Shown: positions 1 to 7,922 of the stretch, one piece after another
Numbering within the stretch: position 1 is the first letter of the stretch
Layout of the letters: each line of letters starts with the position of its first letter
Source: Granulosicoccus sp.
GTDB taxonomy: Bacteria > Pseudomonadota > Gammaproteobacteria > Granulosicoccales > Granulosicoccaceae
NCBI GenBank assembly: GCA_020627685.1
Contig: JAHDGK010000021.1
Location: forward strand, 1-64,000
Length of the DNA stretch: 64,000 nt
Reading direction: 5' to 3'
Notes under the pieces: model-generated
Seen by the model: only the letters and a program-made list of their open reading frames with translations
What the model was told of the DNA's origin: nothing
Databases searched by the model: none
Program-made: the position numbers and the translations under genes

Positions 1-2
1 CA

Positions 3-449
3 CAAAGTGGCGTGCCTGAAGACGCTGCGAAAGTGGTACAGCTCGAGCCTGCGCCCGCGCCTGCGCCTGCGGCCGCACCCACACCCGCACCCATTAACGT
101 GGAGCGTCCTGAAGTCGCAGAGGTGGTAATACCGGACCAACAGACACCTTTGGTCGAAGTTGAAGAACTCGTGCCCGAGCAAAACAGTTTTGTGGTGACA
201 ACAGTGTCTGCCCAAACCGATTCGCAAGAGTCAGTCCTGGAGCAGCTTGAGCACGTGTTTGGCAGTGCTGTCGTGATAGTGTCGGCCACTGAACCCGCCT
301 ACGTAGAAACAGAAAACGAGCGTCGTTTCCTTATCGGTAGTATTTTGAAAAACGATCGTATTCTGTCGAGCATATCTACCGGGCAGCTGGTGGTCAGTCG
401 GGTCGGTGAGCGGCAAGTGTTCGAATTACCGGATATGTCTGTTCAGTGA
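3..449 (+). CDS. C-terminal part of a Pro/Ala-rich protein (5' end outside window)
   Basis: The reading frame is open to the left edge of the window, so only the C-terminus is present; the GTG at 12 is in frame but need not be the start. The visible part has an Ala/Pro-rich linker (about residues 17-35), an acidic/valine-rich stretch, and a compact last ~55 residues ending in a basic-hydrophobic beta-rich segment (RRFLIGSILKND, then VVSRVGERQVFELP). A Pro-rich linker followed by a small beta-rich C-terminal domain recalls GspB/PulC-type secretion or envelope-spanning proteins, but this is only resemblance. The stop overlaps the GTG start of the next gene (GTGA), so the two are probably translationally coupled. 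Confidence 0.6.
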   Translation, partial: QSGVPEDAAKVVQLEPAPAPAPAAAPTPAPINVERPEVAEVVIPDQQTPLVEVEELVPEQNSFVVTTVSAQTDSQESVLEQLEHVFGSAVVIVSATEPAYVETENERRFLIGSILKNDRILSSISTGQLVVSRVGERQVFELPDMSVQ

Positions 450-1252
450 TTCGTGCAGCTCGCTATCCTGAGCGAATAGTTTGTCTAACAGAAGAAACCA
501 CTGAAACGCTTTATTTGCTCGGTGAGCAAGATCGCATCGTTGGAATTTCCGGCTTTACTGTCAGACCGCCTGAAGCTCGTAGAGAGAAACCTAAGGTTTC
601 CGCATTTACCTCTGCGAAAATTGATCGCATCGTAGATCTTAAGCCTGATCTGGTTATCGGGTTTTCAGATCTTCAAGCCGACATAGCCGCCGCGCTTATA
701 CGTGAAGGTGTCAACGTGCTGGTCATGAACCATCGCTCGGTGCCTGAAATCCTTGACATGATTTTAATGTTGTCGGCAACTGTTGGTGCAGAAGATAAAG
801 GCCGACTTCTGGTTGGCGAGTATCAAGAGCGTATGATAAAAATACGACAGTCAGCATCATCGTTTGCCCGGCGACCACGGGTGTATTTCGAAGAGTGGGA
901 CGAACCGATGATCTCGGCTATCCGTTGGGTCTCTGAGTTGATCACTATCGCGGGTGGCGATGACTGCTTTGCGACCTTGGGTTTGAAGTCTCACGGAAAA
1001 GACAGGATCATTGCTGATGCGCAAAGCGTCATAGATGCCAATCCCGAAATCATTATCGGATCATGGTGTGGTAAAAAATTCAGACCTGAAAAGGTGGCAG
1101 CTCGACCTGGTTGGGACGTTATAGATGCGGTTAAAAATAAGCAATTGTTCGAAATAAAGTCCCCGAATATCCTGCAACCCGGACCTGCTGCGCTAACCGA
1201 TGGGTTGGATCAGCTGCACGAAATTTTCTGCCAATTTAACGAGTGCAAATAA
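446..1252 (+). CDS. BtuF-like periplasmic-binding-fold protein (cobalamin/Fe-siderophore type)
   Basis: A 268-aa protein of the class III substrate-binding fold (BtuF/FhuD family). Visible hallmarks are the opening RIVCLTEETTETLYLLG, the GISGFTVRPPEA segment, DLKPDLVIGF, and the middle FEEWDEPM segment typical of cobalamin-binding BtuF relatives. The family normally delivers vitamin B12 or ferric siderophores to an ABC importer in the periplasm. Oddly, no signal peptide is visible and no permease or ATPase gene lies alongside, so this may be one of the stand-alone family members acting in the cytosol. The GTG start overlaps the upstream stop codon by 4 nt, which supports this start. Fold confident; ligand inferred. 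Confidence 0.8.
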   Translation: MIRAARYPERIVCLTEETTETLYLLGEQDRIVGISGFTVRPPEARREKPKVSAFTSAKIDRIVDLKPDLVIGFSDLQADIAAALIREGVNVLVMNHRSVPEILDMILMLSATVGAEDKGRLLVGEYQERMIKIRQSASSFARRPRVYFEEWDEPMISAIRWVSELITIAGGDDCFATLGLKSHGKDRIIADAQSVIDANPEIIIGSWCGKKFRPEKVAARPGWDVIDAVKNKQLFEIKSPNILQPGPAALTDGLDQLHEIFCQFNECK

Positions 1253-1348
1253 ACTAAGTTAACTGGTCGAGAACGATCTGTGATGTAGGTATCAATCCCC
1301 GGTCAGTTCACTCAGCATATCGTCATATTGCGTCGATGTTTCTAGCTT

Positions 1349-2152
1349 ATGACTACTAACTATCGATCGACATTAAGTCTTCTCGGGGCATTGGTTCTCA
1401 CAGCTTGCGGTGGTGGTTCAAACACTGCCTCTGTCGAGCAGCCACTCAGCGGAACCAAGCAAGGGTTTATCACCATAGAGGAGCGAGCGAATAAGCGCGT
1501 GTTCGATGGTTGGTTTTCGCAAGGCTCTGTACCTGTGCAAACGCAAAACAGTCTGTGGGAGTCAGGGAGTGAGCGATGTGTACAACTGCTTACGGATACA
1601 GCAGGCGTCGCGGGTACGTCCATTGGAAGTCGTTGGCAAGATACCCTGGATGCGGGAGACGCCATTACCGTTGAGTCGCGTGGTGAAGAAGTCGTGCGAA
1701 TGAACGCTCAGCAGTATGCCGGTGCAACAGTGTATGCAACGACAGAGCGATGGCTAGCGACCCCCTTGCCTGATGACGCTATATTGATGATAAACGGATC
1801 GGATCAGTTTCCATCGTTTGAACCGGTAGGATTGTCTCCGCTGACCAAGCTCGTTATGAACGCGCCTGAAGGTGGAGTGATGACGTTGTATTCAGATTCC
1901 ATAATGTGGGAGCCGTCTGCGGATGACTCCGACTCAATTGAGGTTCTGGTGTCCAGCAGTGATGCAACGGTGGGCAGTACTGAAACGGTTAAATGCTGGC
2001 TAAGCGACGATGGCGAGTTCGTTTTACCCGAAGTAGCAAGATCCTTGTTTTCGCCTAATCGGCAATTGGTCGTTCGACTAAGCCGGGCTAGATATGCAAG
2101 CTATGAGTCGGAAGGAGCAACACTTCTGGTCACTCAAACCAGCTACCCCTAG
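1349..2152 (+). CDS. Orphan secreted lipoprotein
   Basis: A 267-aa protein with a clear lipoprotein signal: a short basic N-terminus, a hydrophobic core and the lipobox LTAC, with Cys at about residue 20, followed by GGGSN. After the lipobox it is rich in Ser, Thr, Glu and Val with no motif I recognise; two later cysteines (SERCVQLL and VKCWLS) could form a disulfide. Residue +2 after Cys is Gly, so outer-membrane sorting is likely. It is preceded by a ~96-nt gap after the BtuF-like gene and is convergent with the beta-helix gene downstream. Function unknown. Confidence 0.7.
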   Translation: MTTNYRSTLSLLGALVLTACGGGSNTASVEQPLSGTKQGFITIEERANKRVFDGWFSQGSVPVQTQNSLWESGSERCVQLLTDTAGVAGTSIGSRWQDTLDAGDAITVESRGEEVVRMNAQQYAGATVYATTERWLATPLPDDAILMINGSDQFPSFEPVGLSPLTKLVMNAPEGGVMTLYSDSIMWEPSADDSDSIEVLVSSSDATVGSTETVKCWLSDDGEFVLPEVARSLFSPNRQLVVRLSRARYASYESEGATLLVTQTSYP

Positions 2153-2171
2153 TTGTTTTCCTTAAGCCTGC

Positions 2172-3473
2172 TCAGTGATTGATTGACACTGAAGAACTTA
2201 AGTTTCTCAGTCTGGGTGGTCTGGCTGAATCAATCGAGTTGTTATCAAACACGAGCCCATCGAGCATAGGAGACGCCTCAGCACCCAGTCCGCCTGTTGA
2301 AATTTCAAACGGTACGCACTCTTCACGGGCGAGGACGGTATTGTTGCTGATGGTGTTGGGCCCGTCTTTGACGATGATCGCTGTGCCTTCGGAGCACACA
2401 AATGTGTTGTCGCTCACCACATTATCCTGAGACGTGTCCGTAAACTGCCCGGGTAATCCGTTCAACGTCGCACACCATCCCAGAGAATGATTTCGTCCTT
2501 GGCGTGAAGCGACATGAACCCCTGAGACACCGGTGTTAACGAAGGTATTGCCAATGATCCGATTGTTGTTGGAAGGTGTCGAGCGGATGACTGGACAAAC
2601 AATGCCTTTGAGCTCGCCGCAGTTCTGGTAGAGATTGATACCGCCTTCGCGGTTATTTAAAAATACCGTGTTTGATACTTCGCTATCGTACGTTGAATCG
2701 ATAGCGATAGCCTCACGAGTGTTGTTGTTGCTAATAATCGAATTTGTAATTCTTACGTTATGGCTGCCGGCTTCAGAGTAAATAGCGATGCGGCTGGAGT
2801 TGTCGACATGCACTCTATTAATGTTTATGTTGTCGCTGAATGTGCCTAGGTAAATTCCCAGCCCGGTATCCTGGATCAGTAGATCTTCAAAGGTGATGTT
2901 GTTGTGCCCGACGGGTAGTTCCTCGCCTTCGTCAAGCACACCGTTTCCACCTAGCTGCCCTCCGTAAAACCGGGTCGCTTGAATGCCGATGTGGTTGGTG
3001 CCTCGAATGGTGCAGTTTTGCACGGTAATGTCCGTCAGCGAACGATCGTCGTAGAAGCGTACTGCAGGTATACGTGTCTCTTGTGTGGTCGCTGTGCCGC
3101 CAGGAAGCTCGTTACGCCCCCAGCCATGATCGATGGTGCCACCGGCACAATTAAGCGTTTTCTCTGATCGATCGAATATGGCAGTGATTGGCATCGAGGG
3201 TTGGTCGGCGCAGAACTCCAGGTCCGTATCCATGACGATGCAGGTATGTGCGTCGATATCGCTGGCAGATAAGCAAGTAGGAAACTCACTTGCAGAACGC
3301 ACAATACTGCACTCGGATATCCGTGTGTCGGTGTGAGGAAGCGCGCAGTTAATCGGCTGCTCCGCGGCGATTGCACACCCTGATAAGGAGAATGCTGTTA
3401 CCAGGGCGAAGAGAACAGGGCTGCAGTTAACCCTGGAGGAATCGACGCACAACGTGTTTTTAGACCTAATCAT
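2172..3473 (-). CDS. Right-handed parallel beta-helix lipoprotein
   Basis: About 433 aa from the preferred ATG at 3473; a longer frame opens at 3536 but adds a non-hydrophobic leader. The preferred start gives a signal peptide ending in the lipobox LSGC followed by AIAAEQP. From about residue 110 to the end the protein is a ladder of PbH1-type turns rich in Asn and Ile/Val (for example ITVQNCTIRGTNHIGI, VRITNSIISNNNTREA, NNNRIIGNTFVNTGVSG), the signature of a parallel beta-helix as found in polysaccharide lyases, mannuronan C5-epimerases and other carbohydrate-binding proteins. Several Cys pairs in the N-terminal part suggest disulfides. No lyase catalytic set is recognised, so substrate and activity are unknown. 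Confidence 0.75.
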   Translation of the reverse strand: MIRSKNTLCVDSSRVNCSPVLFALVTAFSLSGCAIAAEQPINCALPHTDTRISECSIVRSASEFPTCLSASDIDAHTCIVMDTDLEFCADQPSMPITAIFDRSEKTLNCAGGTIDHGWGRNELPGGTATTQETRIPAVRFYDDRSLTDITVQNCTIRGTNHIGIQATRFYGGQLGGNGVLDEGEELPVGHNNITFEDLLIQDTGLGIYLGTFSDNININRVHVDNSSRIAIYSEAGSHNVRITNSIISNNNTREAIAIDSTYDSEVSNTVFLNNREGGINLYQNCGELKGIVCPVIRSTPSNNNRIIGNTFVNTGVSGVHVASRQGRNHSLGWCATLNGLPGQFTDTSQDNVVSDNTFVCSEGTAIIVKDGPNTISNNTVLAREECVPFEISTGGLGAEASPMLDGLVFDNNSIDSARPPRLRNLSSSVSINH

Positions 3474-3540
3474 GACGATGATTGGGTGCAATTCACGGGC
3501 CTGAGCCGGTGGGTAACTCAGCTTTTGAGGCCTCAAAACG

Positions 3541-3570
3541 AAAAACGGCCAGCTAATGCTGACCGTTTTT
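3541..3570 (-). terminator. Rho-independent terminator after the first OmpA-domain gene
   Basis: A_5CGGCCAGC / GCTGACCGT_5 forms a long stem with a 4-nt loop (TAAT) and one G-T type mismatch, flanked by A and T runs so it can work in both directions. It lies 42 nt beyond the stop of the minus-strand OmpA gene at 3612. A second small perfect hairpin (GCAGGC/GCCTGC, 3583-3598) sits between it and the gene. Confidence 0.8.
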
Positions 3571-3611
3571 CTTTAAACGTTAGCAGGCTAGTGCCTGCCT
3601 AAGCTTGTTAC

Positions 3612-4259
3612 TTAGTTGAAAATCATGCGAGTAGCAGTGACTTCTACTTCTACACGACGGTTCAGCTGGCGACCTTCTGCAGTGAAATTTGGAGCAATTG
3701 GTGCGCTTTCACCCATGCCAGAAACTTCCATGCGTGCATCAGGGTAGCGTGCAGCGATTTGAGCAGCAACAGTCTCTGCACGTTGCTCAGACAGTGCCTG
3801 GTTGTAGGCTTCTGAACCGCGGCTATCTGTGTGGCCAGTTACTGAGATACCAGTGATTCCTTTGTACTCAGCTAGCGCTGCGAACAAGCCGTTCATGACA
3901 GACATGCCAGCAGAGTTCAGCTGAGCTGAGTCTGTGTCGAACAGAGTTTGTTCGCTGAACTCAGCAGTATCGATTTTGCTGGTTTGAGTTGGCGCAGCTT
4001 CTGGAGCTTTTGGCGCTTCAGCAACAACTTCTTCTTCGACTTCGTCAGCAATGCCTTCGCAAGCGTTGATGATGTCGTCAGCCGAGTATGAACCGGATTG
4101 TAAGCAACTGCCTGAGCCGGTCTTCAAGACTGTACCACCAGCCGTGACGTAGCTGCCACCAGAAGCTTCGACGTCACCGTCTACTGCTGAATGTGCTGAA
4201 ACTCCGAGTGATACCAGTGACAGGCAAGCACCCAGCGCAAGAGTTGTACGAGTGTTCAT
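3612..4259 (-). CDS. OmpA-domain outer-membrane/peptidoglycan-associated protein (copy 1)
   Basis: A 215-aa exported protein. Residues 1-22 are a signal peptide (cleavage near SVSA/HS). Residues ~23-70 form a small domain with two cysteines (C52, C67, spacing 15) in a GSC-LQSGSY-NAC context, followed by an acidic/Ala-Pro linker (~70-95) and a C-terminal OmpA-like domain (~100-210) with the peptidoglycan-binding signature TGHTDSRGSEAYNQALSEQR and a closing QLNRRVEVEV. There is no transmembrane barrel, so it is shorter than classical OmpA (about 325-350 aa). The ATG has a good GGAGAT Shine-Dalgarno 7 nt upstream. It is a paralog of the gene at 4391-5056, probably from tandem duplication. Confidence 0.9.
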   Translation of the reverse strand: MNTRTTLALGACLSLVSLGVSAHSAVDGDVEASGGSYVTAGGTVLKTGSGSCLQSGSYSADDIINACEGIADEVEEEVVAEAPKAPEAAPTQTSKIDTAEFSEQTLFDTDSAQLNSAGMSVMNGLFAALAEYKGITGISVTGHTDSRGSEAYNQALSEQRAETVAAQIAARYPDARMEVSGMGESAPIAPNFTAEGRQLNRRVEVEVTATRMIFN

Positions 4260-4356
4260 AAAAAAATCTCCGTAATGGAATTATTGTGCGAAGTGGCAGG
4301 AAAAGTAGAGTGTCGCAGCTGTATTGTGTAGAGCAATGATCACTCGAGGTCAATAG

Positions 4357-4379
4357 GAGGGAGCCATAAAGGCCCCCTC
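4357..4379. terminator. Stem-loop between the two OmpA-domain genes
   Basis: GAGGGAGCC/GGCCCCCTC with loop ATAAA and one A-C mismatch. It lies just beyond the stop of the minus-strand gene at 4391, but its T-rich flank (TTAGTTTTTT) is on the plus-strand side. It may act as a weak minus-strand terminator or as a processing or stability hairpin between the two OmpA genes. Confidence 0.5.
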
Positions 4380-4390
4380 GGGTTAGTTTT

Positions 4391-5056
4391 TTACTCAGTT
4401 ATGCTCTTAGCAGTGACTTGAACTTCTACGCGGCGATTCTGCGCGCGGCCATCAGCAGTAGAGTTTGTGGCTACCGGGCTCTCTTCACCCATGCCACTGC
4501 TTGTTATGGCAGCTTCTGGGAATGCTGCTGCTAAGTAAGCTTGTACAGAGGCTGCACGAGCTTCTGACAGAGCTTGGTTCATCGCGTTGTCGCCAGTCGC
4601 ATCAGTATGGCCTACAACGTCAATGGCTGAGATTTCCTGGAATTTTTCCAGTTGTGATACCAAGTTAGCTAACGACTGCTCACTGGCTTCGGTTAGTTCA
4701 GAAGAACCGGTTGCGAAAAGCGCTTCGCCGCCCAGTGTGGCTGTTGTAACGATGGGCTCTTTCTTGACAGGCTCTGGTGCTGGAGCTGCTTCTGGTTCTG
4801 GCTCTGCTTCCGGCTCAGGCTCGGCTGAGTCGTCGATGCCAACACACGCGTTGACAACATTTGCGTCGCTGAAAGAGCCTGATGTCAGGCAATCACCTTC
4901 GCCGGTGCGGACAGCTGAGCCGCCAGCATTAAGATAACCGCTGGAACCTGCAGGAATTTCGATAGATCCATCGAGTGCTGTCTGGTGAGCCAGAGCCAGG
5001 CTGCTGCCTAGTAGTAGGGCTGCAATGGAACTTAAGGTTGTAATATTTTTATTCAT
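4391..5056 (-). CDS. OmpA-domain outer-membrane/peptidoglycan-associated protein (copy 2)
   Basis: A 221-aa paralog of copy 1 with the same layout: signal peptide 1-23 (SLALA/HQ), a two-cysteine mini-domain (C56 and C71, spacing 15 as in copy 1), a Glu/Pro/Ala repeat linker (PEPEAEPEPEAAPAPEP) and a C-terminal OmpA-like domain with VVGHTDATGDNAMNQALSEA and QNRRVEVQV. The family anchors the outer membrane to peptidoglycan. The start is supported by GGGAG 6 nt upstream of the ATG. It is transcribed leftwards ahead of copy 1; a stem-loop and ~130 nt separate them, so they may share or have separate promoters. Confidence 0.9.
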   Translation of the reverse strand: MNKNITTLSSIAALLLGSSLALAHQTALDGSIEIPAGSSGYLNAGGSAVRTGEGDCLTSGSFSDANVVNACVGIDDSAEPEPEAEPEPEAAPAPEPVKKEPIVTTATLGGEALFATGSSELTEASEQSLANLVSQLEKFQEISAIDVVGHTDATGDNAMNQALSEARAASVQAYLAAAFPEAAITSSGMGEESPVATNSTADGRAQNRRVEVQVTAKSITE

Positions 5057-5389
5057 AGCTAGCTCCCACTAGTTAACATTTAGAACGTCAAAATTGTACT
5101 GACTAAGCCAATGCAGCGCCGCACGATTTTTTGTGGTTATCGTGTAGCTCCGCATGCACAGCGTCATTCAAAACAACATCAACAAGACGGCCCTACGCAC
5201 AACAGTGTTTTGTTACACCGGGCTAGCTTGTTGTATTTTTGTCTTGTATAGCGTCAATTGTCTTGATTGTAAACTTATTCGGCCGTCATTATGTGTGAAA
5301 AAAACAACAAGCGCCGATAAACTTATTTTAAAGACGCCCACTCAGTGTAGGCTAAAGACAACAATCCAGAAGCAAAAGGACCCTTGCTT
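5057..5389. other. Divergent intergenic region between ompA-like copy 2 and comF
   Basis: 333 nt with no credible gene. A 97-codon open frame at 5154-5447 runs through it into comF but is Cys/Lys-rich, lacks a ribosome-binding site and overlaps comF, so I do not call it. The stretch must carry the leftward ompA-like promoter and the rightward comF promoter; I see AT-rich sequence but no strong -35/-10 pair. Confidence 0.5.
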
Positions 5390-6196
5390 ATGCATTTTTA
5401 TGTGCCAAGAACGGCTGAATCAGCGATATTGCGCCTGCGGCGACTAATAATTGGCTCTTGCTGCGTATTTTGTAACCGTAAAAGCGGTCTTGATCGCGAT
5501 ATTTGTTGTGCATGTGAACAATTATTAATGCCCCGTATTGTCAGGAAATCACGAAATCGAGTGAATTACCTATGCGGCTTGTGTGGGGATGAGCAAACTG
5601 AGTATTGTTCGCCGCAAGAGTTTCACGACATTTCAAATGGGCAAGCTTTGAGCGCTCAGGGCTTTTTTTGTCAGCAGTGTCAAAATACCAACACGTTGTT
5701 TGTGCGGCTGCTTGCCCCGTATCGATACGAATTTCCGTTGGACAGCATTATTAAGAAACTCAAGTACGGTAAGCAACGCTTACTGGGAAGAGTCCTGGGG
5801 AGCCTCCTAGCGTCTTTTGCGAAAACACAGGCTGATTTGCCCCAAATGATTGTTGCGGTGCCTATGCACCCGTCCCGCCAGCTTGGCCGTGGTTACAATC
5901 AAGCTGACGATATTGCCCGTTGGTGCGCCAAAGACTTAGGAATTCCCTATCGGTCGAGAGCGGCGAGCCGAATATTTGATACCGGATCAATGGCGGGCTT
6001 GAGCAAGTCGGCCCGACAGCTTCGAATACTGGGGGCTTTCAGTGCGGCCGAAGAAGTCCATGGGAAGCGTGTGGCCATTGTTGATGATGTGCTGACCACC
6101 GGTGCTACCGCGCGTGAATTGGCAAGAGAACTCTACGATACGGGTGCCTTGTCCGTTGAGTTGTGGGTGTTGGCTCGGACATCGAGTGCTCGTTGA
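5390..6196 (+). CDS. comF: ComF/GntX-type phosphoribosyltransferase-fold protein
   Basis: A 268-aa ComF homologue: an N-terminal cysteine-rich zinc-ribbon-like region (CCVFC, CCAC, LCGLCG, CQQC) followed by a type I phosphoribosyltransferase domain with LKYGKQRLLG, VPMHPSRQLGRGYNQA and the PRPP-binding loop VAIVDDVLTTGATA. ComF proteins support DNA uptake and recombination of transforming DNA; GntX is the related gammaproteobacterial form linked to DNA/carbon use. I chose ATG 5390 over TTG 5384 because AAGGA lies 9 nt before 5390. The 3' end overlaps the convergent GTPase gene by 64 nt. In many gammaproteobacteria comF is next to bioB; no bio genes are seen here. Confidence 0.88.
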   Translation: MHFYVPRTAESAILRLRRLIIGSCCVFCNRKSGLDRDICCACEQLLMPRIVRKSRNRVNYLCGLCGDEQTEYCSPQEFHDISNGQALSAQGFFCQQCQNTNTLFVRLLAPYRYEFPLDSIIKKLKYGKQRLLGRVLGSLLASFAKTQADLPQMIVAVPMHPSRQLGRGYNQADDIARWCAKDLGIPYRSRAASRIFDTGSMAGLSKSARQLRILGAFSAAEEVHGKRVAIVDDVLTTGATARELARELYDTGALSVELWVLARTSSAR

Positions 6197-7830
6197 ACCG
6201 AGCCGCTGACCTCATCTGCGAGCATGCGACGGACAGGGTCGGGAAGATTGTCAGAATTGGCTCCAGCAATATTTTGCCAAAGCTCGCTGTACTCAGCTGA
6301 TAATTGGCTTGACTGCTGTGCCAGGTCGGTAAGCGCTTGTGTGTTTGCGTTTTTGATCTGTAATAAGGCTGCGTCCAGCCCAAGATTTAATCCCCTCAGG
6401 GCTGCTTGTACCTGTGACGGGCGCGTTTTAGCCTGCAAAAATGCGGGTAGCCCCCACGCCAGCGCCACTAGCAGAGCCGCATTGATAGTAAAACTGCTAC
6501 CTAAATAGGCCGCCGGGTTGCTACCCCCTTCGACAAAAGCATTGACTACCCGGTATCCAATCCAGGCCATCGATGCCAGTGGCAAGATGATGGTTAAAAA
6601 GCCAAGCAGCTTATGCACCCAGCGATGAAAAGCATTGCCCGGAAGGGCCAATGATTTTTCAACCTGTGTGCTTAGTGTTGTCGCAATATCCCTGCGTGCC
6701 AGGGCATACGGCTCAGCCACTCGTTGTTTGATCGCGGCAGACGGCAGGTTCAGCGTTTGCGCTTGTTGATGAATAAAATCAGCGACGCCGTTGTCCAAGC
6801 GAGCAAGCAGAGCCTCATCAACCAATGTGTCGGCAGGCGGTGTTTCTTTTGATTGAGCCATTTCCCCGCGCAGGCGCTTAAACCAAAACCCTCCTGGCTC
6901 GGTGAAGTTTTCTGCATACTGCTTGAATTTGAAAGCCTGCGAATCTTTTATGAGGTTGCCGTGGGAGTCCCAGTGGGAATCCCACTGTTTTGCCAGAGTC
7001 TTGAAGGTGCTTTCCGATCCAAGCTGTGTCAGCCAAGGCTCACTTAAATCTCTAAGCGATTTCAAGCGCGCGACAACGCCCAGCTCTTCCAGACTACTTA
7101 TGATGGAATGATCGGCTGCGTTCTGGATGAACGTGTGTAATGCGTTGAACTGATCAGCGTCTTTATTCGGTTGTGAAGATGAGTCAGTGTGAAATAACAC
7201 CGGGTCGTGCAGTCCAGCGGCAGCCAGTTGAGCGCGAAAATCCTCCAGCTGTCGAGGGTCGCCCCGGTCCCAATGATTCATCACAAAGAGCCAGGCATGT
7301 TGCGTTACATGCTCAAGGAGTAAGCGCCAACCCTGGTCATCGCGGTATCGATCGGGGCTGACAACGTATAAAACGACATCCAGATGGGGCAACCAGGTGT
7401 CAACCAATTCCCTGTTTGCAGTCTCCACGCTGTCAAAATCCGGCATATCGATAAACATGACATGCTTAAGTTCGGCGTTACTATGCAGCGCTGTGCGCAT
7501 TTTGTGCATCGGAAAGTTATCAGGTAACTTGTCGACCGAAATGGAGCGGTGAACGTATACCGTTATATCCCGGGAAGTAGGGCGTTCGGCACTGGCGCGG
7601 GCAATTGCTTCTCCAGCAAACCGATTCAGTAGGGTGCTTTTGCCGACACCGGTACCGCCAAACAAGCCAACAACTAAGGGGCGATTTGACGTTTCAAAAA
7701 GATGCGAAGGTGAGGCAACAACGGCATCTTGAAGTGACTCGGCTGCGTCGTTGGGTAACCAGCCAGCCTTGATTGCATTGCCGGCCCAGTTCTCTAAGGC
7801 GAGTTGTTGTGCCGCAGGAAGCTCGGACAT
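6133..7830 (-). CDS. Membrane-associated dynamin/YfjP-like P-loop GTPase (copy A)
   Basis: A 565-aa protein from ATG 7830; the frame extends to 7947 but the added 39 residues look non-coding. The G domain has G1 GGTGVGKST (58-66), G3 DMPDFDS (128-134) and G4 NHWD (185-188). A long helical region follows, then two hydrophobic segments (about residues 420-445 and 455-480) and a C-terminal amphipathic tail. This plan resembles dynamin-like and FeoB/YfjP-type GTPases that act at membranes. It shares the unusual D-x-PDFDS G3 motif with the GTPase at 12143-13918. It is divergent from the CobT-like gene (92 nt apart) and convergent with comF. Family call firm, role unknown. Confidence 0.8.
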   Translation of the reverse strand: MSELPAAQQLALENWAGNAIKAGWLPNDAAESLQDAVVASPSHLFETSNRPLVVGLFGGTGVGKSTLLNRFAGEAIARASAERPTSRDITVYVHRSISVDKLPDNFPMHKMRTALHSNAELKHVMFIDMPDFDSVETANRELVDTWLPHLDVVLYVVSPDRYRDDQGWRLLLEHVTQHAWLFVMNHWDRGDPRQLEDFRAQLAAAGLHDPVLFHTDSSSQPNKDADQFNALHTFIQNAADHSIISSLEELGVVARLKSLRDLSEPWLTQLGSESTFKTLAKQWDSHWDSHGNLIKDSQAFKFKQYAENFTEPGGFWFKRLRGEMAQSKETPPADTLVDEALLARLDNGVADFIHQQAQTLNLPSAAIKQRVAEPYALARRDIATTLSTQVEKSLALPGNAFHRWVHKLLGFLTIILPLASMAWIGYRVVNAFVEGGSNPAAYLGSSFTINAALLVALAWGLPAFLQAKTRPSQVQAALRGLNLGLDAALLQIKNANTQALTDLAQQSSQLSAEYSELWQNIAGANSDNLPDPVRRMLADEVSGSVQRALDVRANTHNSTDKAPVS

Positions 7831-7922
7831 GATGAAAGCAATTGGGTATGAGTTAATTAAAATTAAAGATACAGGCCATAGATAATGGCTTCGGGTCAAT
7901 AAACAAGGATACACGCAGTTAG

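Noticed and set aside
5268-5330. TTGTAAACTTATT suggesting a BirA (biotin) operator near comF
   Set aside because: No matching GGTTTACAA half at the right spacing and no bio genes.
5154-5447. 97-codon frame upstream of comF
   Set aside because: Odd composition with many Cys and Lys, no ribosome site and runs into comF in another frame.
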